Below are positions 49,435-58,640 of a stretch of DNA of 64,000 bases, piece after piece. The DNA is taken from the NCBI GenBank assembly GCA_963575745.1, contig CAUYUJ010020157.1, positions 1 through 64,000 of the forward strand, read 5' to 3'. A model generated the notes under the pieces. The model made no database searches and was not told the origin of the DNA. It saw only the letters and a program-made list of their open reading frames with translations. Every line of letters begins with the position of its first letter. Positions within the stretch are counted from its first letter, which is position 1. The DNA comes from Prorocentrum cordatum. Its lineage: Eukaryota > Sar > Dinophyceae > Prorocentrales > Prorocentraceae. Position numbers and translations under genes: made by a program.

Positions 49435-49798
49435 AGAAGAAGAGCCACACATGCAGAAACGTTTGGCGCTCCGCGCGGATTTCTTGGATCCGCGCCGGGC
49501 CCCCGCCGCCCCTGGCGCGCGCCAGGGGCGGCGCCGGAGGCGTCGCCAGGGAGGGCCCAGGCGCGGATCCAAGAAATCCGCGCGGGGCGCCAAAGGTTTC
49601 TGCCTGTGTGGATCGTTCTCTTCCTCGATGGCACGGGCCCGCACTGTGTCGCAAACTCCGGGGCCGTGCCGCGCGGAGCGCCAAAGGATTCTGCCTGTGT
49701 GGTGTGCTCTCTTCCACGATGGCACGAGCCACCACTGTGCCGCAAACTCCGGGGCTGTGCCGCGCGGAGCGCCAGAGGTTTCTGCTTGTGTGGTGTGT
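49435..49798. repeat. Family A element (full) followed by two partial right halves in tandem
   Basis: A full palindromic copy at 49,435-49,625 (GGCGCTCCGCGCGGATTTCT ... AGAAATCCGCGCGGGGCGCC around CTGGCGCGCGCCAG). The GCGCGGAGCGCCA-AGG-TTCTGC right half then repeats near 49,672-49,700 and 49,761-49,790, each preceded by CGCAAACTCCGGGGC. Confidence 0.65.
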
Positions 49799-49950
49799 TC
49801 TCCTCCTCCTCCTCCTCCTCCTCCTCCTCCTCCTCCTCCTCCTCCTCCTCCTCCCTCCTCCTCCTCCTCCTCCTCCTCCTCCTCCTCCTCCTCCTCCTCC
49901 TCCTCCTCCTCCTCCTCCTCCTGCTCCCTCCTCCTCCTCCTCCTCCTGCT
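49799..49950. repeat. (CTC)n pyrimidine tract
   Basis: About 150 bp of nearly uninterrupted CTC. Confidence 0.95.
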
Positions 49951-50185
49951 TCTCGTCGCCCACCGTGCCCCGAACTCCGGGGCCGAACCGCGTTTGGCCC
50001 TGCCCCTCGCGCAGGGCACGGGCGGAGCCCGCGGGCGCGCGCGAGCCCGCGGGGGGGCCGTCGCCGGCCCCGGGCCGCGGAGGCGCCGGCGCTGCTTGTG
50101 CGCCGCGCCGCCGGGGGCCGCGGGGGAGGCCGCCCCTCGACGAATTGGTCGGCGAATTGCGCTTTGTCTTGGCGGCGCGCACGAG

Positions 50186-50366
50186 GCGAGGAGGAGGAGG
50201 AGGAGGGGGGAGGAGGAGGAGGAGGAGGAGGAGGGGGGAGGAGGAGGAAGAGGAGGAGGAGGAGGAGGAGGAGGAGGAGGAGGAGGAGGAGGAGGAGGAG
50301 GAGGACCCCTTTCCCAACTCCTTTTCCCCCCCTCCCGCCCTCCTTCCCTCTCCCCCCCCCCCCCCT
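50186..50366. repeat. (GAG)n tract followed by a C/T run
   Basis: Purine-rich to 50,305, then a strand switch to pyrimidine (CCTTTCCC...CCCCCTCC) up to the inner edge of the inverted arm. Confidence 0.85.
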
Positions 50367-50613
50367 CCACAATTACTCAATAATATACTACTACCCCCTT
50401 CCCTGATGACGGAATGGAAGTAGCCGCCCCCCCCCCCCCGCGTACTGCATTTTTACACACAGGTTTCCCCGGAGTTGGGTTTTCGCCTGCATTTTTCCAA
50501 AATGCTGCTCTCGCTGAGGCGCCGGCCTCATTTTCAGGCCCCGCTCGTTCCGAATCGTGCTCCCGCTGCAGCGCTGGCCTCATGTCCGCCGGCGCCTGGG
50601 CTGCACGCCCGAC

Positions 50614-50962
50614 CCTGACCATCCGGTGCCCTCAGAAATCTAAAGAAAAGTTAAGGTTATGGGCGCGCACATAGCACATCAGTTTCCGCCCTTAACTTTT
50701 TATGTGCGCTGCCCATAGCGCCAATAGTGCCTGCACATAGTCTGCTCTTAGTTTGCCTTTAGTTTGCCTGCACTTAGTCTGCCCTTAGTTCGCCCCAGCC
50801 CACTCGACTGTGCTCAGCCCGCGTAGCACTTGTATGAAATCAGCTCTGCAGCGCTATGGGCAGCGCCCATAAAAAGTTCAGGGCTGAAAGTGATGTGCTA
50901 TGTGCGCGCCCATAACCTTAACTTTTCTTTAGAATTATGAGGGCACCGAATGGTCAGATCCT
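50614..50962. mobile_element. Foldback element with about 108-bp inverted arms
   Basis: CTGACCATCCGGTGCCCTCA...TCTAAAGAAAAGTTAAGGTT...GCCCATAGCGC (left) is inverted as GCGCTATGGGC...ACCTTAACTTTTCTTTAGAA...GAGGGCACCGAATGGTCAG (right). The roughly 130-bp spacer has CTTAGTTTGCC / CTTAGTCTGCC repeats. No coding content. Confidence 0.8.
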
Positions 50963-50974
50963 GCGTCGTCGGCC

Positions 50975-51275
50975 CGCATTATGAGATTTTCCATTGGGGA
51001 TTCCAAAGGAATCTCCATTGGAATCCCCACAATAATCTCCATATGTAGGGATATCCCTAGGAATTTCCATGGGAATCTCCATAGGAATCGCAGCAATAAT
51101 ATCCATCGGAATCTCCATCGGGATATACACAGGAATATCCATGGGACACTCCATCGGAAACGCCATAGGAATCCCCAGAGGAATCTCCATGGGAATCACC
51201 ATAGGGATCCCCCTAGGAAGTGCCATCGGGATCTGCACTGGAACCTCCATGGGAACCTCCATAAGGCGCCTGTGC
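50975..51275. repeat. GGAATCTCCAT tandem array
   Basis: About 18 imperfect copies of an 18-bp unit of the kind GGAATCTCCATTGGAAT, with CAATAATATCC variants. The units are multiples of three in many places and give repetitive Ile/Gly/Ser frames on both strands. Confidence 0.85.
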
Positions 51276-51304
51276 AACCCAGCTCAAGGTGTGAGCCTAA
51301 TGGC

Positions 51305-51465
51305 AAAAGAGGAGGAGGAGGAGGAGGGAGGGAGGAGGGAGGGGGGAGGAGGGAGGAGGGGAGGGAGGAGGAAAGGGAGGAGGAGGAGGAGGAGGAGGAG
51401 GAGGAGGAGGAGGAGGGACGGAGGGGGGATGAGGGGGAGGGAAGAGGGAGGAAGGGGAAGAGTTG
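51305..51465. repeat. (GGAGGA)n purine tract
   Basis: About 160 bp. 51,466-51,715 is GC-rich, no gene seen. Confidence 0.9.
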
Positions 51466-51715
51466 ATTCGCTCGTGGGCTGACGACAAGAACGACGATCG
51501 ACCGAAGGGCCCGAAGGGCCGAAAAGGGAGCGAGGGACGGGAAAACCCAGCACCCCAGACAGAGCCGACCGAGGGACCCGACCGACAACAAACAGGACCG
51601 AAAACCTCGAGGGCCGCGATCTCTGTGCAGGATGAGCAAGCGCCGCCTGGTAGTTGGAATGTGTACCCCTGCCATAAGAAACACAATGGGCGTCGTCGGC
51701 CCCCCTCTCACCCCT

Positions 51716-52152
51716 CCTCCTCCTCCCCCCTCCTCCTCCTCCTCCTCCTCCTCCTCCTGCTCCTCCTCCTCCACCTCCTCCTCCTCCTCCTCCTCCTCCT
51801 CCTCCTCCTCCTCTCCTCCTCCTCCTCCTCCCCCCTCGTCCCCCTCCTTCTCCACCTCCACACCCAACATGTTTCAAAGTGATTGGAATCATGGTGCGCA
51901 TTCTCAGCGACCTCCTTCTCCGCCCCCCTTCCTCCGCCTCCTCCCCCTGCTCCTCCTCCTCCCTCCTCCTTCCCCACCTGCTCCTCCTTCTCCTCCTCCT
52001 CTTCCTCTCCCAACATGTTTCAACGTGATTAGAACCATGTTGCGCATTCTCAGCGACCTCTTCCCCCTCCTCCTCCTCCTCCTCCTCCTCATCATCATCA
52101 TCCTTCCTCCTCTTCCTCCTCCTCCTCCTCCTCTTCCTCCTCCTCCCCCTGG
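51716..52152. repeat. (CTC)n pyrimidine region with a duplicated block
   Basis: CTC tracts frame two copies of CAACATGTTTCAA-GTGATT-GAA then TGCGCATTCTCAGCGACCTC, at about 51,866-51,915 and 52,012-52,062. Confidence 0.85.
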
Positions 52153-52501
52153 CGCGGGCGGCGGGTGCCTCGAAGTTGTGGTCGATCGCGTCGCGAGTTT
52201 GGGGTGTTTGTGTGCTTTCTGCGTGCTATAGTTATATGAGGATTTTTATTTGCCTTGGACGGGGACACATTAAAAACATGGCCGCCTCTGGGGGACTCTG
52301 GAGGCCGCTGGAGGATTGGATTGCTCTGGAGGACCTTGGGGGACTCTGGAGGCCTCTGGGGTTCTTTGTTGTGTGTTTTGTTTTTGTTTATTGTGTTTGA
52401 CACGTGTTTGTTTGTTTCTTTGTTGTTTTTTGTTGTTTTCATGCTTGTTTTTACTATGACGGTCGGTCTGTGATCGACTCCAGAAAAACTCCCCATCTGT
52501 G
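52153..52501. other. No recognisable gene
   Basis: CTCTGGAGG / GGGGGACTCTGGAGGCC short repeats, then a T-rich stretch of TTTGTTTGTTTC type. It lies just beyond the 3' end of the transposase-like gene. Confidence 0.35.
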
Positions 52502-53095
52502 TTAGTCCATCATCTTGGCGGGCACGTCATGCAATTGTGTGCCAGCAGTGCAACGGGCTGCGATACCTTTACACACCTTCACAAAATCCTCCCCCATGAA
52601 GGTCGCAACTCGCCGAGGGTTCATGAACTTGGACCTGCACGCCAGGCGCCATAAAAAGTGTAGATTTGGGACTGCTGAAAACAATGTCTCTGAGCGGATG
52701 TCAGCCTGCGCACCTAAGTAAGAATAGTCTGCCAAGAAACGCTCAGTGAGATCCATGAACTCACTTGAAACTCTGGCAGGCCACAACAAATCGGACCTGT
52801 AGTCATCCAGCGCCGCCTGCATTTCTGACAAAGACTCTAATGCACGCGCAACTCTATTGTCATGGGGCGTACCCCTGGAAAATGTAGCCCACACCTGTAT
52901 CAGTGGACCAACGATGCCTTTTACTTCTGCCCCCCTGCCCTTGAGGCGAGGGTATGTTTCGCTGCGTTTATTTTGTGGTATGAAGAACGAGAGTGACATT
53001 GCTGTGTATTGGACTGGAGTATTCTGCAACTTATAATGTTTGAGTATCTCCCCCCACACAACATCGATCGCCGCTTCTGGGGGACTGTCAGACAA
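52502..53095 (-). pseudogene. Transposase-like protein, C-terminal part
   Basis: 197 codons ending TAA at 52,502. Conserved features: PRLKGRGAEVKGIVGPLIQ, then NLHFLWRLACRSKF and NPRRVATFMGEDF, and a basic CKGIAARCTAGT end. From memory these are the C-terminal signatures of a transposase-like family very abundant in dinoflagellate genomes. It lies in a different frame from the part above it. The family normally has about 35-40 more residues between the two parts, so an internal deletion plus frameshift at about 53,095-53,125 is inferred. GC content is clearly lower than in most of the window. Confidence 0.6.
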
Positions 53096-53096
53096 A

Positions 53097-54090
53097 ATTG
53101 TAAAACATAATCAAACGTCGTGAACAGTGGATGCGTGCAGAAACCAGTTGCAACCCATTCGTCCCGTGTGTGCAGCATGTTTTTCCACGCCGAATGTTTG
53201 GTGAAGCTTGTCGGCCACATGTTTTTTTGGCTTCTTTTGTCACAAGGGCATTGCCAACAAGGGGCGTCAGCATTGTAATTGTTTAGCCCCAAGCACTTCG
53301 CGTACCAATCTAAATCTCCAGTTATCGACCACAACACTGCAAAGTACGGCTCGTCATCTGAGCACAAACGTCTGCCACTCACCATGGAATCGCTGCTGCC
53401 ACACGGATAAGGGATTCCATGTTCATCTGCGTTTGGGAATCGACCATTGAATAACGCCTCTAAGCTCCAGAGGAGAACTTTCCAGACAAGGTCCATCGCA
53501 CCGACAATCCCTGGCAAACTCTTTACTTTGTTAGCTTCGAAAACTGAGAACGCCAACAACTTCACTGCCTTTGTGTTTCCCTCGGCGAGTAAGCTTTGGA
53601 AACTAATGCAATCTAAACTTTTTGCCCCAGGCTTGCCGACCCTCACGACGGGGACTGCGTCCCCGTGCAGGCACAGAGGGATGGCCCACTTGTGCCAGTC
53701 TCTCACCGTGGCCATCGGATGGCCCTTGATCCTCGGATCTTTTCTCTCGACGACGCCTCTCCAGAACTCGCTCAACTTATCTGAATACGATTTTCCGTCG
53801 GGAAGATCGCCCAAGTATTTTTTCTTGAACTCACATGTGTCGCCGTGGAAGAAATGCGAAAACATCTGGTGAGGCAGCGAGAACGGCAAACTCACATTGC
53901 GAATTGTTTTCTCTAGCACCCTCGGTTTTTCAACAAGCACGTTTACCTTGAAGTGGGCCATGCGTGGAAGATTCGGAGTCCCGAGCCACTTGATCCATTG
54001 GGGATGCACGTTGCCGTCGGTCCGCCCCCAATCACCTAGCTTTGCCAACTCATGCAGGGACGATGGTATATGGCTCAATGGCAAACGTAA
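53097..54090 (-). pseudogene. Transposase-like protein, central (putative catalytic) part
   Basis: About 330 codons, read from the edge of the K element. Numbering from the ATG at 54,156 (inside K), the real protein starts at residue 23. Motifs: LGDWGRTDGNVH, LPFSLPHQMFSHFFH, CLHGDAVPVV (Asp166), SLDCISFQSLLAEG, LWSLEALFNGRFP, ITGDLDWYAKCLGL (Asp281) and APCWQCPCD (Cys300, Cys303, Cys305, a likely metal site). Two conserved Asp and a Cys cluster suggest a DDE-type transposase, but a third acidic residue cannot be placed, perhaps because the piece holding it is deleted. The frame loses similarity after FTTFDY at about 53,110. Function is inferred from the motif pattern, not proven. Confidence 0.6.
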
Positions 54091-54091
54091 T

Positions 54092-55659
54092 CCCACCAGC
54101 CCCCTGGGGGTAAGTGGTTTAGGGAGTTTCCTCTTCGACCCCTCCTTCGTCCCCATCGGGTAAGGGGTTTACCCCTCCCCCTACCCCCTCCCCTGGACCT
54201 GGACGGGGGGCGCGGCGACGCGTTGGGGCGTCCAAATGGCCCAAGACGGCTCCAAACACGCATCGGAAATGCCAATCTGGCCTCCAAGATGGCTCAATAT
54301 GGGCCAATATGCATCACGATGGCCCTGAAGATGCCCCTAGACCGCCTCGAGACGGCACCAAAAGGCTAAGTAGTTCCCCAACCAGTCCCCCCAAGAGGCT
54401 AACATACTTCAAACGCCTGAGGGAAACCAATGTGTTTTGTCTTCTCGCCATGTCGCTTCCGATGGCCTTCCGAGGCCCAAGATGGCTCCCAAAGGGCCCA
54501 AGATAGCCCCAAGAAGGGCCCAAGAGGGCCCCGAGACGGCCCCAAGAGCGCCCAAGACCGCTTCAATGGCACCCCAAGAGGTGTACAGGATGATATTCTC
54601 ATACGCACCTCTCCGAGGGAGTAGAGCTCAGAGGGGATCGATGCGTCCGTGCGTGCGTCCGTCTTTGATTTTTCTGGCCGTTTCGCTCTGGACATCCTCG
54701 AAATTCTGAAGATCGGTGGCACCCCTCACGCAGATCGTGAAGGAGAGGTCCAAAACCACATAGGAATTTCAACAGTTTAACAGAAAACCTTCAAGAACAC
54801 ATTGTAATTTCAATGATTTTGACCCCGATTCTCAGAGAATGGCTGTTTCGCCTGAGACATCCTCCCAAAATCGAGCCCCAGACCCCTCCCCGGAGCCTCC
54901 TGGGGGGGCCTCCTGGAACCTCCCGGTGCCTCCTGGGGCTTTCTGGACCTGCTGGTACCCCAGACCCAGCCTCGGAGCCTCCCGGGGTTTTCCTGGGCCT
55001 GCTGAGGCCGCCTGGGGCCTCCTGGTGCCTCCTGGGGCTTCAGAACTACATGCACACACAGAGACACAAATCACGCCCAACACATCACACGCTAGACAAA
55101 CATAACATACACACACACACACCACCGACAACACACAAAAAAGCACGCACCACACAAAAAACACATCACACACGCACACACACACAACACTCACAATCCT
55201 GGTGCCTCCTGGAGCCTCTTCTGGTATCCAAGTCGGGCCTCCTGAGGCTTCCTGGGGGGCCCTGGTACACACATCGCAAGGTGTGGCAACCTCATTTGCG
55301 CTCGAGTGCGACTTCGCTGTTGCATGTCACTCCTGCTTCAAACGCCCCTTCAGCTTGTTGTATGAGCCTGGGCACACACGTGCCACTTGTTTTTGAGGGC
55401 TCCCGAGGGGCGGCGCGGACTAAGGAGCCCCCTAGAGGCGCCCAGGAGACCCCTAGAGGCGCCAAGATGGCACCGAGAGGCGCCCGAGAGGCCTCCAAGA
55501 GCCCCCCCGCCCCCCGACGCACTCAAGACGCCCAAGAGCACCCCAGGACAGCCAAGAGACCTCCCAGACGCCCCAAGATGTCCCCAAGAAACGCCCAACA
55601 GATACCTCAAGAGGCCTCGAAATTGTGGATGGGTTGCTGGGGATACGCGTAGCGTCTAG
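54092..55659 (+). mobile_element. Family K element, copy 3 (1,568 bp), inserted in the transposase-like gene
   Basis: It starts CCCACCAGCCCCCTGGGGGT and ends GGGGATACGCGTAGCGTCTA then G; AAT lies at 54,089-54,091 and 55,660-55,662. The interior has the GTTTACCCCTCCCC hairpin block, CCAAGATGGCCC-type units, ACCAATGTGTTTTGTCTTCT with TCGCTTCCGATGGCCTTCCG (shared with copy 4), CCCCTCACGCAGATCGTG, CCTGGTGCCTCCTGGGG repeats, an (AC)n-rich stretch at 55,040-55,195 and CCCAAGAGGC repeats. Deleting the element with one AAT joins the gene frame exactly. No protein is encoded. Confidence 0.8.
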
Positions 55660-55928
55660 AATTTCTCAGGTAACGCAACTTGGTCCTTGTAAGATGTCAA
55701 AGATACCTGCTGCAACTGGACTGCTGAGATCTCGCCCCATGCCCATTTCCTGAGCAACTCGGAGGCCAACAAGGAATCGAAACGTCTTGGTTGGTCACCG
55801 CACTGTTCATGAGATGGGCCCGCGGCCTCAAGATGTCGCTTGGCCCGCTGCAATCGACCGCCCTTCATTGCCACATAGGTTATGCATAACAAGACAAAGC
55901 TGTATTCACGATCGTAATCAATTCGCAA
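55660..55928 (-). pseudogene. Transposase-like protein, N-terminal part upstream of the K insertion
   Basis: A 90-codon frame that ends at a TAG supplied by the K element (55,656-55,658). Its last 40 residues (LLRKWAWGEISAVQLQQVSL...) fit the N-terminal W-A-W-G motif region of the same family. Splicing out 54,092-55,662 gives ...VALPEKLRLPLSHIPSSL..., in frame with the central part. The start is uncertain: the frame opens after a TAG, and TTG at 55,928 is only the first possible start, so upstream sequence or an exon is probably missing. Confidence 0.55.
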
Positions 55929-57024
55929 ACGGACAAGGATCTAAAGCCAATGTTCTACGGACGCATGCTCGCTCTATTCCGCCAGATGTCGGAGTCCTAG
56001 TGTTCCCACTAGCTACGGCCTTTTGTTTGTTTCTGTAGACGGCGGTTCTTATTCTTCTTGGCCAAATTGTTCCTGGATCCGATCTCCGAATGTGGCTCTG
56101 GCCCTGGCGTCGCGCATACTCGTCTGATAATTTCCAGCAGTTAGAGGGATGGATGGTGGTTCAGTTTCAAAACGTAACTATCTTTGGAGAGCGATTCCTT
56201 TTCCTCTCGCCTTCACGCCGAACAAATATGTGCTCTGACACGAGTTTGTTACACGAACCCTTGTCACATGATACCGCTCGGCATGTTGTGTCAGAGACGT
56301 GCCCCCACCCCCTAGCATCTTTGCTCGGGGCCAGCTGAACAAATTTTTGAAGCAGGAGGGCAATCAGAAGCTTGGCCCCGAGAGGCCCCGACAGAAAATG
56401 GAATCAAAACCGAGAACACGGTTTCACAAACATGCAAGGACACATGATGTTGGTTAGTAGATTCTTGGTAGATTTTTAGTAGATTTTGAAATCTACTAAA
56501 AACCTACTATGGATTTTAATAGATTCTTGGTAGATTTTAAAATTTACTAAACATCCACTAAAAATCTACTAACCACTGCATACACGCGATACCGCGCCCA
56601 AGTGATTCAATACACCCTCGGTGCAAACATTGATCTGACAGAGCTCATGCGTCCGCAATCCTCGCACCAAGCGAAGAAGAAACCTTACCACCACCGATGC
56701 TCCGCGCAGCTTCGGAGGCGCAACTGAAAGCAATATCATACAGCCCGTGCGCCGAATGTAGACGTTTCTCACGTGAGATCCCTTGCCCCCCCCTTCCCTT
56801 CGTACCCTAAACCGCAATCACTCTGTGCAGCCGCCCGTCTGGGCACAATCACTCAGTGTAGCCGCCCGTTCGGGCAGCGGAGCAAACATCGGGAGCTCCG
56901 AGGCGCTTAGAATAACTCGGTCAAACAACCTGAAAGCAGCATGGACGCAAGATGTCACAACCCCACTGAACGCAATATGTCACAACCTCACTCAATATGT
57001 CACACCCTCACCAGGGTCCTCACC
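55929..57024. other. No confident gene; AT-rich hairpin inside
   Basis: Short frames on both strands without recognisable domains. Parts of the missing transposase N-terminus could lie here. 56,452-56,574 holds a hairpin, listed separately. 56,800-56,880 has two CACTC-GTGCAGCCGCCCGT units. 56,950-57,015 repeats ATGTCACA-CC. Confidence 0.35.
56452..56574. repeat. AT-rich foldback, about 123 bp
   Basis: GGTTAGTAGATTCTTGGTAG ... ACTAAAAATCTACTAACC. Many GTAGATTTT / AAAATCTAC units, so several alternative stems are possible. Confidence 0.75.
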
Positions 57025-58140
57025 CTAGCCTGTGATAGCCTTGAACTTCGCCCCCGCGGAGGAGGAGGAACCGCCCTTCTGGTGGTGCTCGTGGATCGCC
57101 ACCAGCTCGTTGTAGTACTCGATGAGCTGCCTGTAGGGGCCAGCGGCCGCCTGCAAGGCAGCCGCGACCTCCTTCTTGGTGGTGCTGTCGGGGCCCGCCA
57201 TCAAGAGCCTCTCGATCTCGTCCTGGCTGGGGACCACGTCGCGGCAGAGCTGGACGCCGCGACGCGCCATATCACTGCCAGCTGCGTTGCTGTTGGTCTT
57301 GCACAGCTCGACCGCGACCCTCTTCATGGCGCTGGTGACCTGCGTCACCGAGTCGAAACTCTCCTGCAGGATCTCGAAGTCGGTCGCGTCTGGCTTGTTA
57401 TCCTGGTTCTTCAACGAGGGTTTGCCGCGCGGCCCCTTGAGGGCCTGGAGCCAGTTCTCCTTCACCGAGCAGCCGACCTCCATCATGTCGGCGAGAGCTG
57501 ACCGAAAGGTGCTGTCGTCCGCCGCCTCCTGGGTCTTGGTGCCGCGGACCGCGTGCGACGTCACGTCCTTCACGCTGATCTTCTTCGTGCGGCTGTACCA
57601 CAGCCCGTCCTCTGGGTTCTCGTAGATCTCGTTATCGTTGATTGCCTCCTGGAACAATTGTTTGCTCCCTGCGAACACGGTCCCGATCATGCAGTTCTTG
57701 CTCATGCCCACGACGGCATCCTCCTTGCCCTTGGACACAGTCCTAGATGTAATCGCCTCGAGCGTCCTCGCCTTCACCTGCACGGAGTCTTTGTACGTCG
57801 CGCTACGGCTGACGCAAGCGTTCACGATCTGGGCCCGCTGCTTCATCTTGCCAGGGATTTTGCACTCCTTGCTGCCCAACTCCTGGTACTTATTCCAGTC
57901 GTCCTTCCGAATGTCGGCCTGGCTGTGCTCGAAAACGCACCGCTGGGCCCTGGAGGTCTGGCGATCGTCCAGGACGCCATCCTCCTCCGACTTGGCGCCC
58001 TCGGCCTCGTTCACGCTCTTGACTGCCTTCTCGGGAGCTGCGAGTGCGGACGCGTGCCACTTGGCCCCTGCTGGAGCAGCCGCCGGTTTCTTGACAGGCT
58101 TGCCGCCCTCCACGGCCTTGATCACTTTTTTCGGCCCCAT
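57025..58140 (-). CDS. Intact 371-residue Lys/Ala-rich protein of unknown function
   Basis: I chose ATG at 58,140 (MGPKKVIKAVEGGKPVKKPA). The frame is open for 75 further codons upstream, but those look like translated leader. The N-terminus (about residues 1-60) is basic and Ala/Pro-rich. Next comes a mixed globular part with DDWNKYQELGSKECKIPGKM, RAQIVNACVSRSATYKD, SRTVSKGKEDAVVGMSKN and GLWYSRTKKISVKDVT. The C-terminal third is helical and ends in Gly/Ser-rich sequence. No stop or frameshift interrupts it. Proteins of this layout are, as I recall, common in dinoflagellate genomes near transposase-like genes; a DNA-binding or accessory role is only a guess. It lies on the same strand as, and upstream of, the transposase-like gene. 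Confidence 0.6.
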   Translation of the reverse strand: MGPKKVIKAVEGGKPVKKPAAAPAGAKWHASALAAPEKAVKSVNEAEGAKSEEDGVLDDRQTSRAQRCVFEHSQADIRKDDWNKYQELGSKECKIPGKMKQRAQIVNACVSRSATYKDSVQVKARTLEAITSRTVSKGKEDAVVGMSKNCMIGTVFAGSKQLFQEAINDNEIYENPEDGLWYSRTKKISVKDVTSHAVRGTKTQEAADDSTFRSALADMMEVGCSVKENWLQALKGPRGKPSLKNQDNKPDATDFEILQESFDSVTQVTSAMKRVAVELCKTNSNAAGSDMARRGVQLCRDVVPSQDEIERLLMAGPDSTTKKEVAAALQAAAGPYRQLIEYYNELVAIHEHHQKGGSSSSAGAKFKAITG

Positions 58141-58640
58141 GTGGAAACAGCTTCGGTGGACAAATCCTCGGACCGATGGGAAACTCAGCAACAAAGTCCG
58201 ATGGTGGTTCGGAGCCGCCTGAGCCATAACAACACAATGCAACGGAGGGGAGGATGGGGAAGGGGTCTCAAGGACCCCTTGGACAAGCCCGAGCTGGGCC
58301 GCAGGGGGCCAGAACGCTGTTGCAGGACGTAGCATAGCATAAGTTGGCTCGGCATAGCTTGGCATGGCGCATCATATCATAGCTTGGTATGTTAGCCTTT
58401 TCCTATACACCCCCATCTCGACGCTGAACCCTCAGCCGAATCAACCACCAGCAAAGCAGTTATAGGCGCTGGAATAACACATCATAGCATACGACACATA
58501 CGACTGCAGACCAAGTACCAACAACGATGCTGCAATGGCATAGCATATGACATCATATCATATCGTACGAGACCCATGTTGCTTCACATCAGCAATTTGG
58601 CCCCTGCTGACTTTTTTCCAAATAATATATTGGGATGAAA
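58141..58640. other. GCATA-type satellite and AT-rich sequence
   Basis: 58,330-58,390 and 58,470-58,570 hold GCATAGCATA / ATCATATCATA units like those at 7.66-8.0 kb. No gene was seen. Confidence 0.5.

Larger units (their letters stand above)
47617..50583. mobile_element. 3.0-kb structure bounded by 216-bp inverted arms
   Basis: Left arm 47,617-47,832 and right arm 50,369-50,583 are inverted copies, about 85-90% alike by eye over ATGAGGCCAGCGCTGCAGCG ... GAGTAATTGT. Both arms face inward onto GTGGAGG purine runs. The interior has purine/pyrimidine tracts and family O, P, A, D and E repeats but no gene. It may be a large foldback transposon or the product of an inverted duplication. Confidence 0.65.

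Noticed and set aside
50975-51275. Coding repeat protein in the GGAATCTCCAT array
   Set aside because: Both strands are open with equal repetitiveness, and the flanks are a foldback and a purine tract.
4406-52152. Dozens of long open frames made of poly-Glu, poly-Ser, poly-Pro, poly-Leu or poly-Arg
   Set aside because: They come from (GAG)n/(CTC)n/(GAC)n tracts, are open on several frames at once and have no conserved flanks.
54089-54156. ATG at 54,156 as the true start of the transposase-like protein
   Set aside because: Its first 22 codons are the conserved left end of the K element read backwards. The same peptide (TPRGLVG) appears at all four K copies next to unrelated sequence.
54118-54190. 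Telomere-type TTTAGGG sequence at K ends
   Set aside because: Only a single GTTTAGGGAG occurs per copy, never in tandem.
54092-55659. K3 as a normal spliceosomal intron
   Set aside because: No GT-AG or GC-AG pair at or near the junction rebuilds the frame, and the only exact rejoining uses the AAT duplication.
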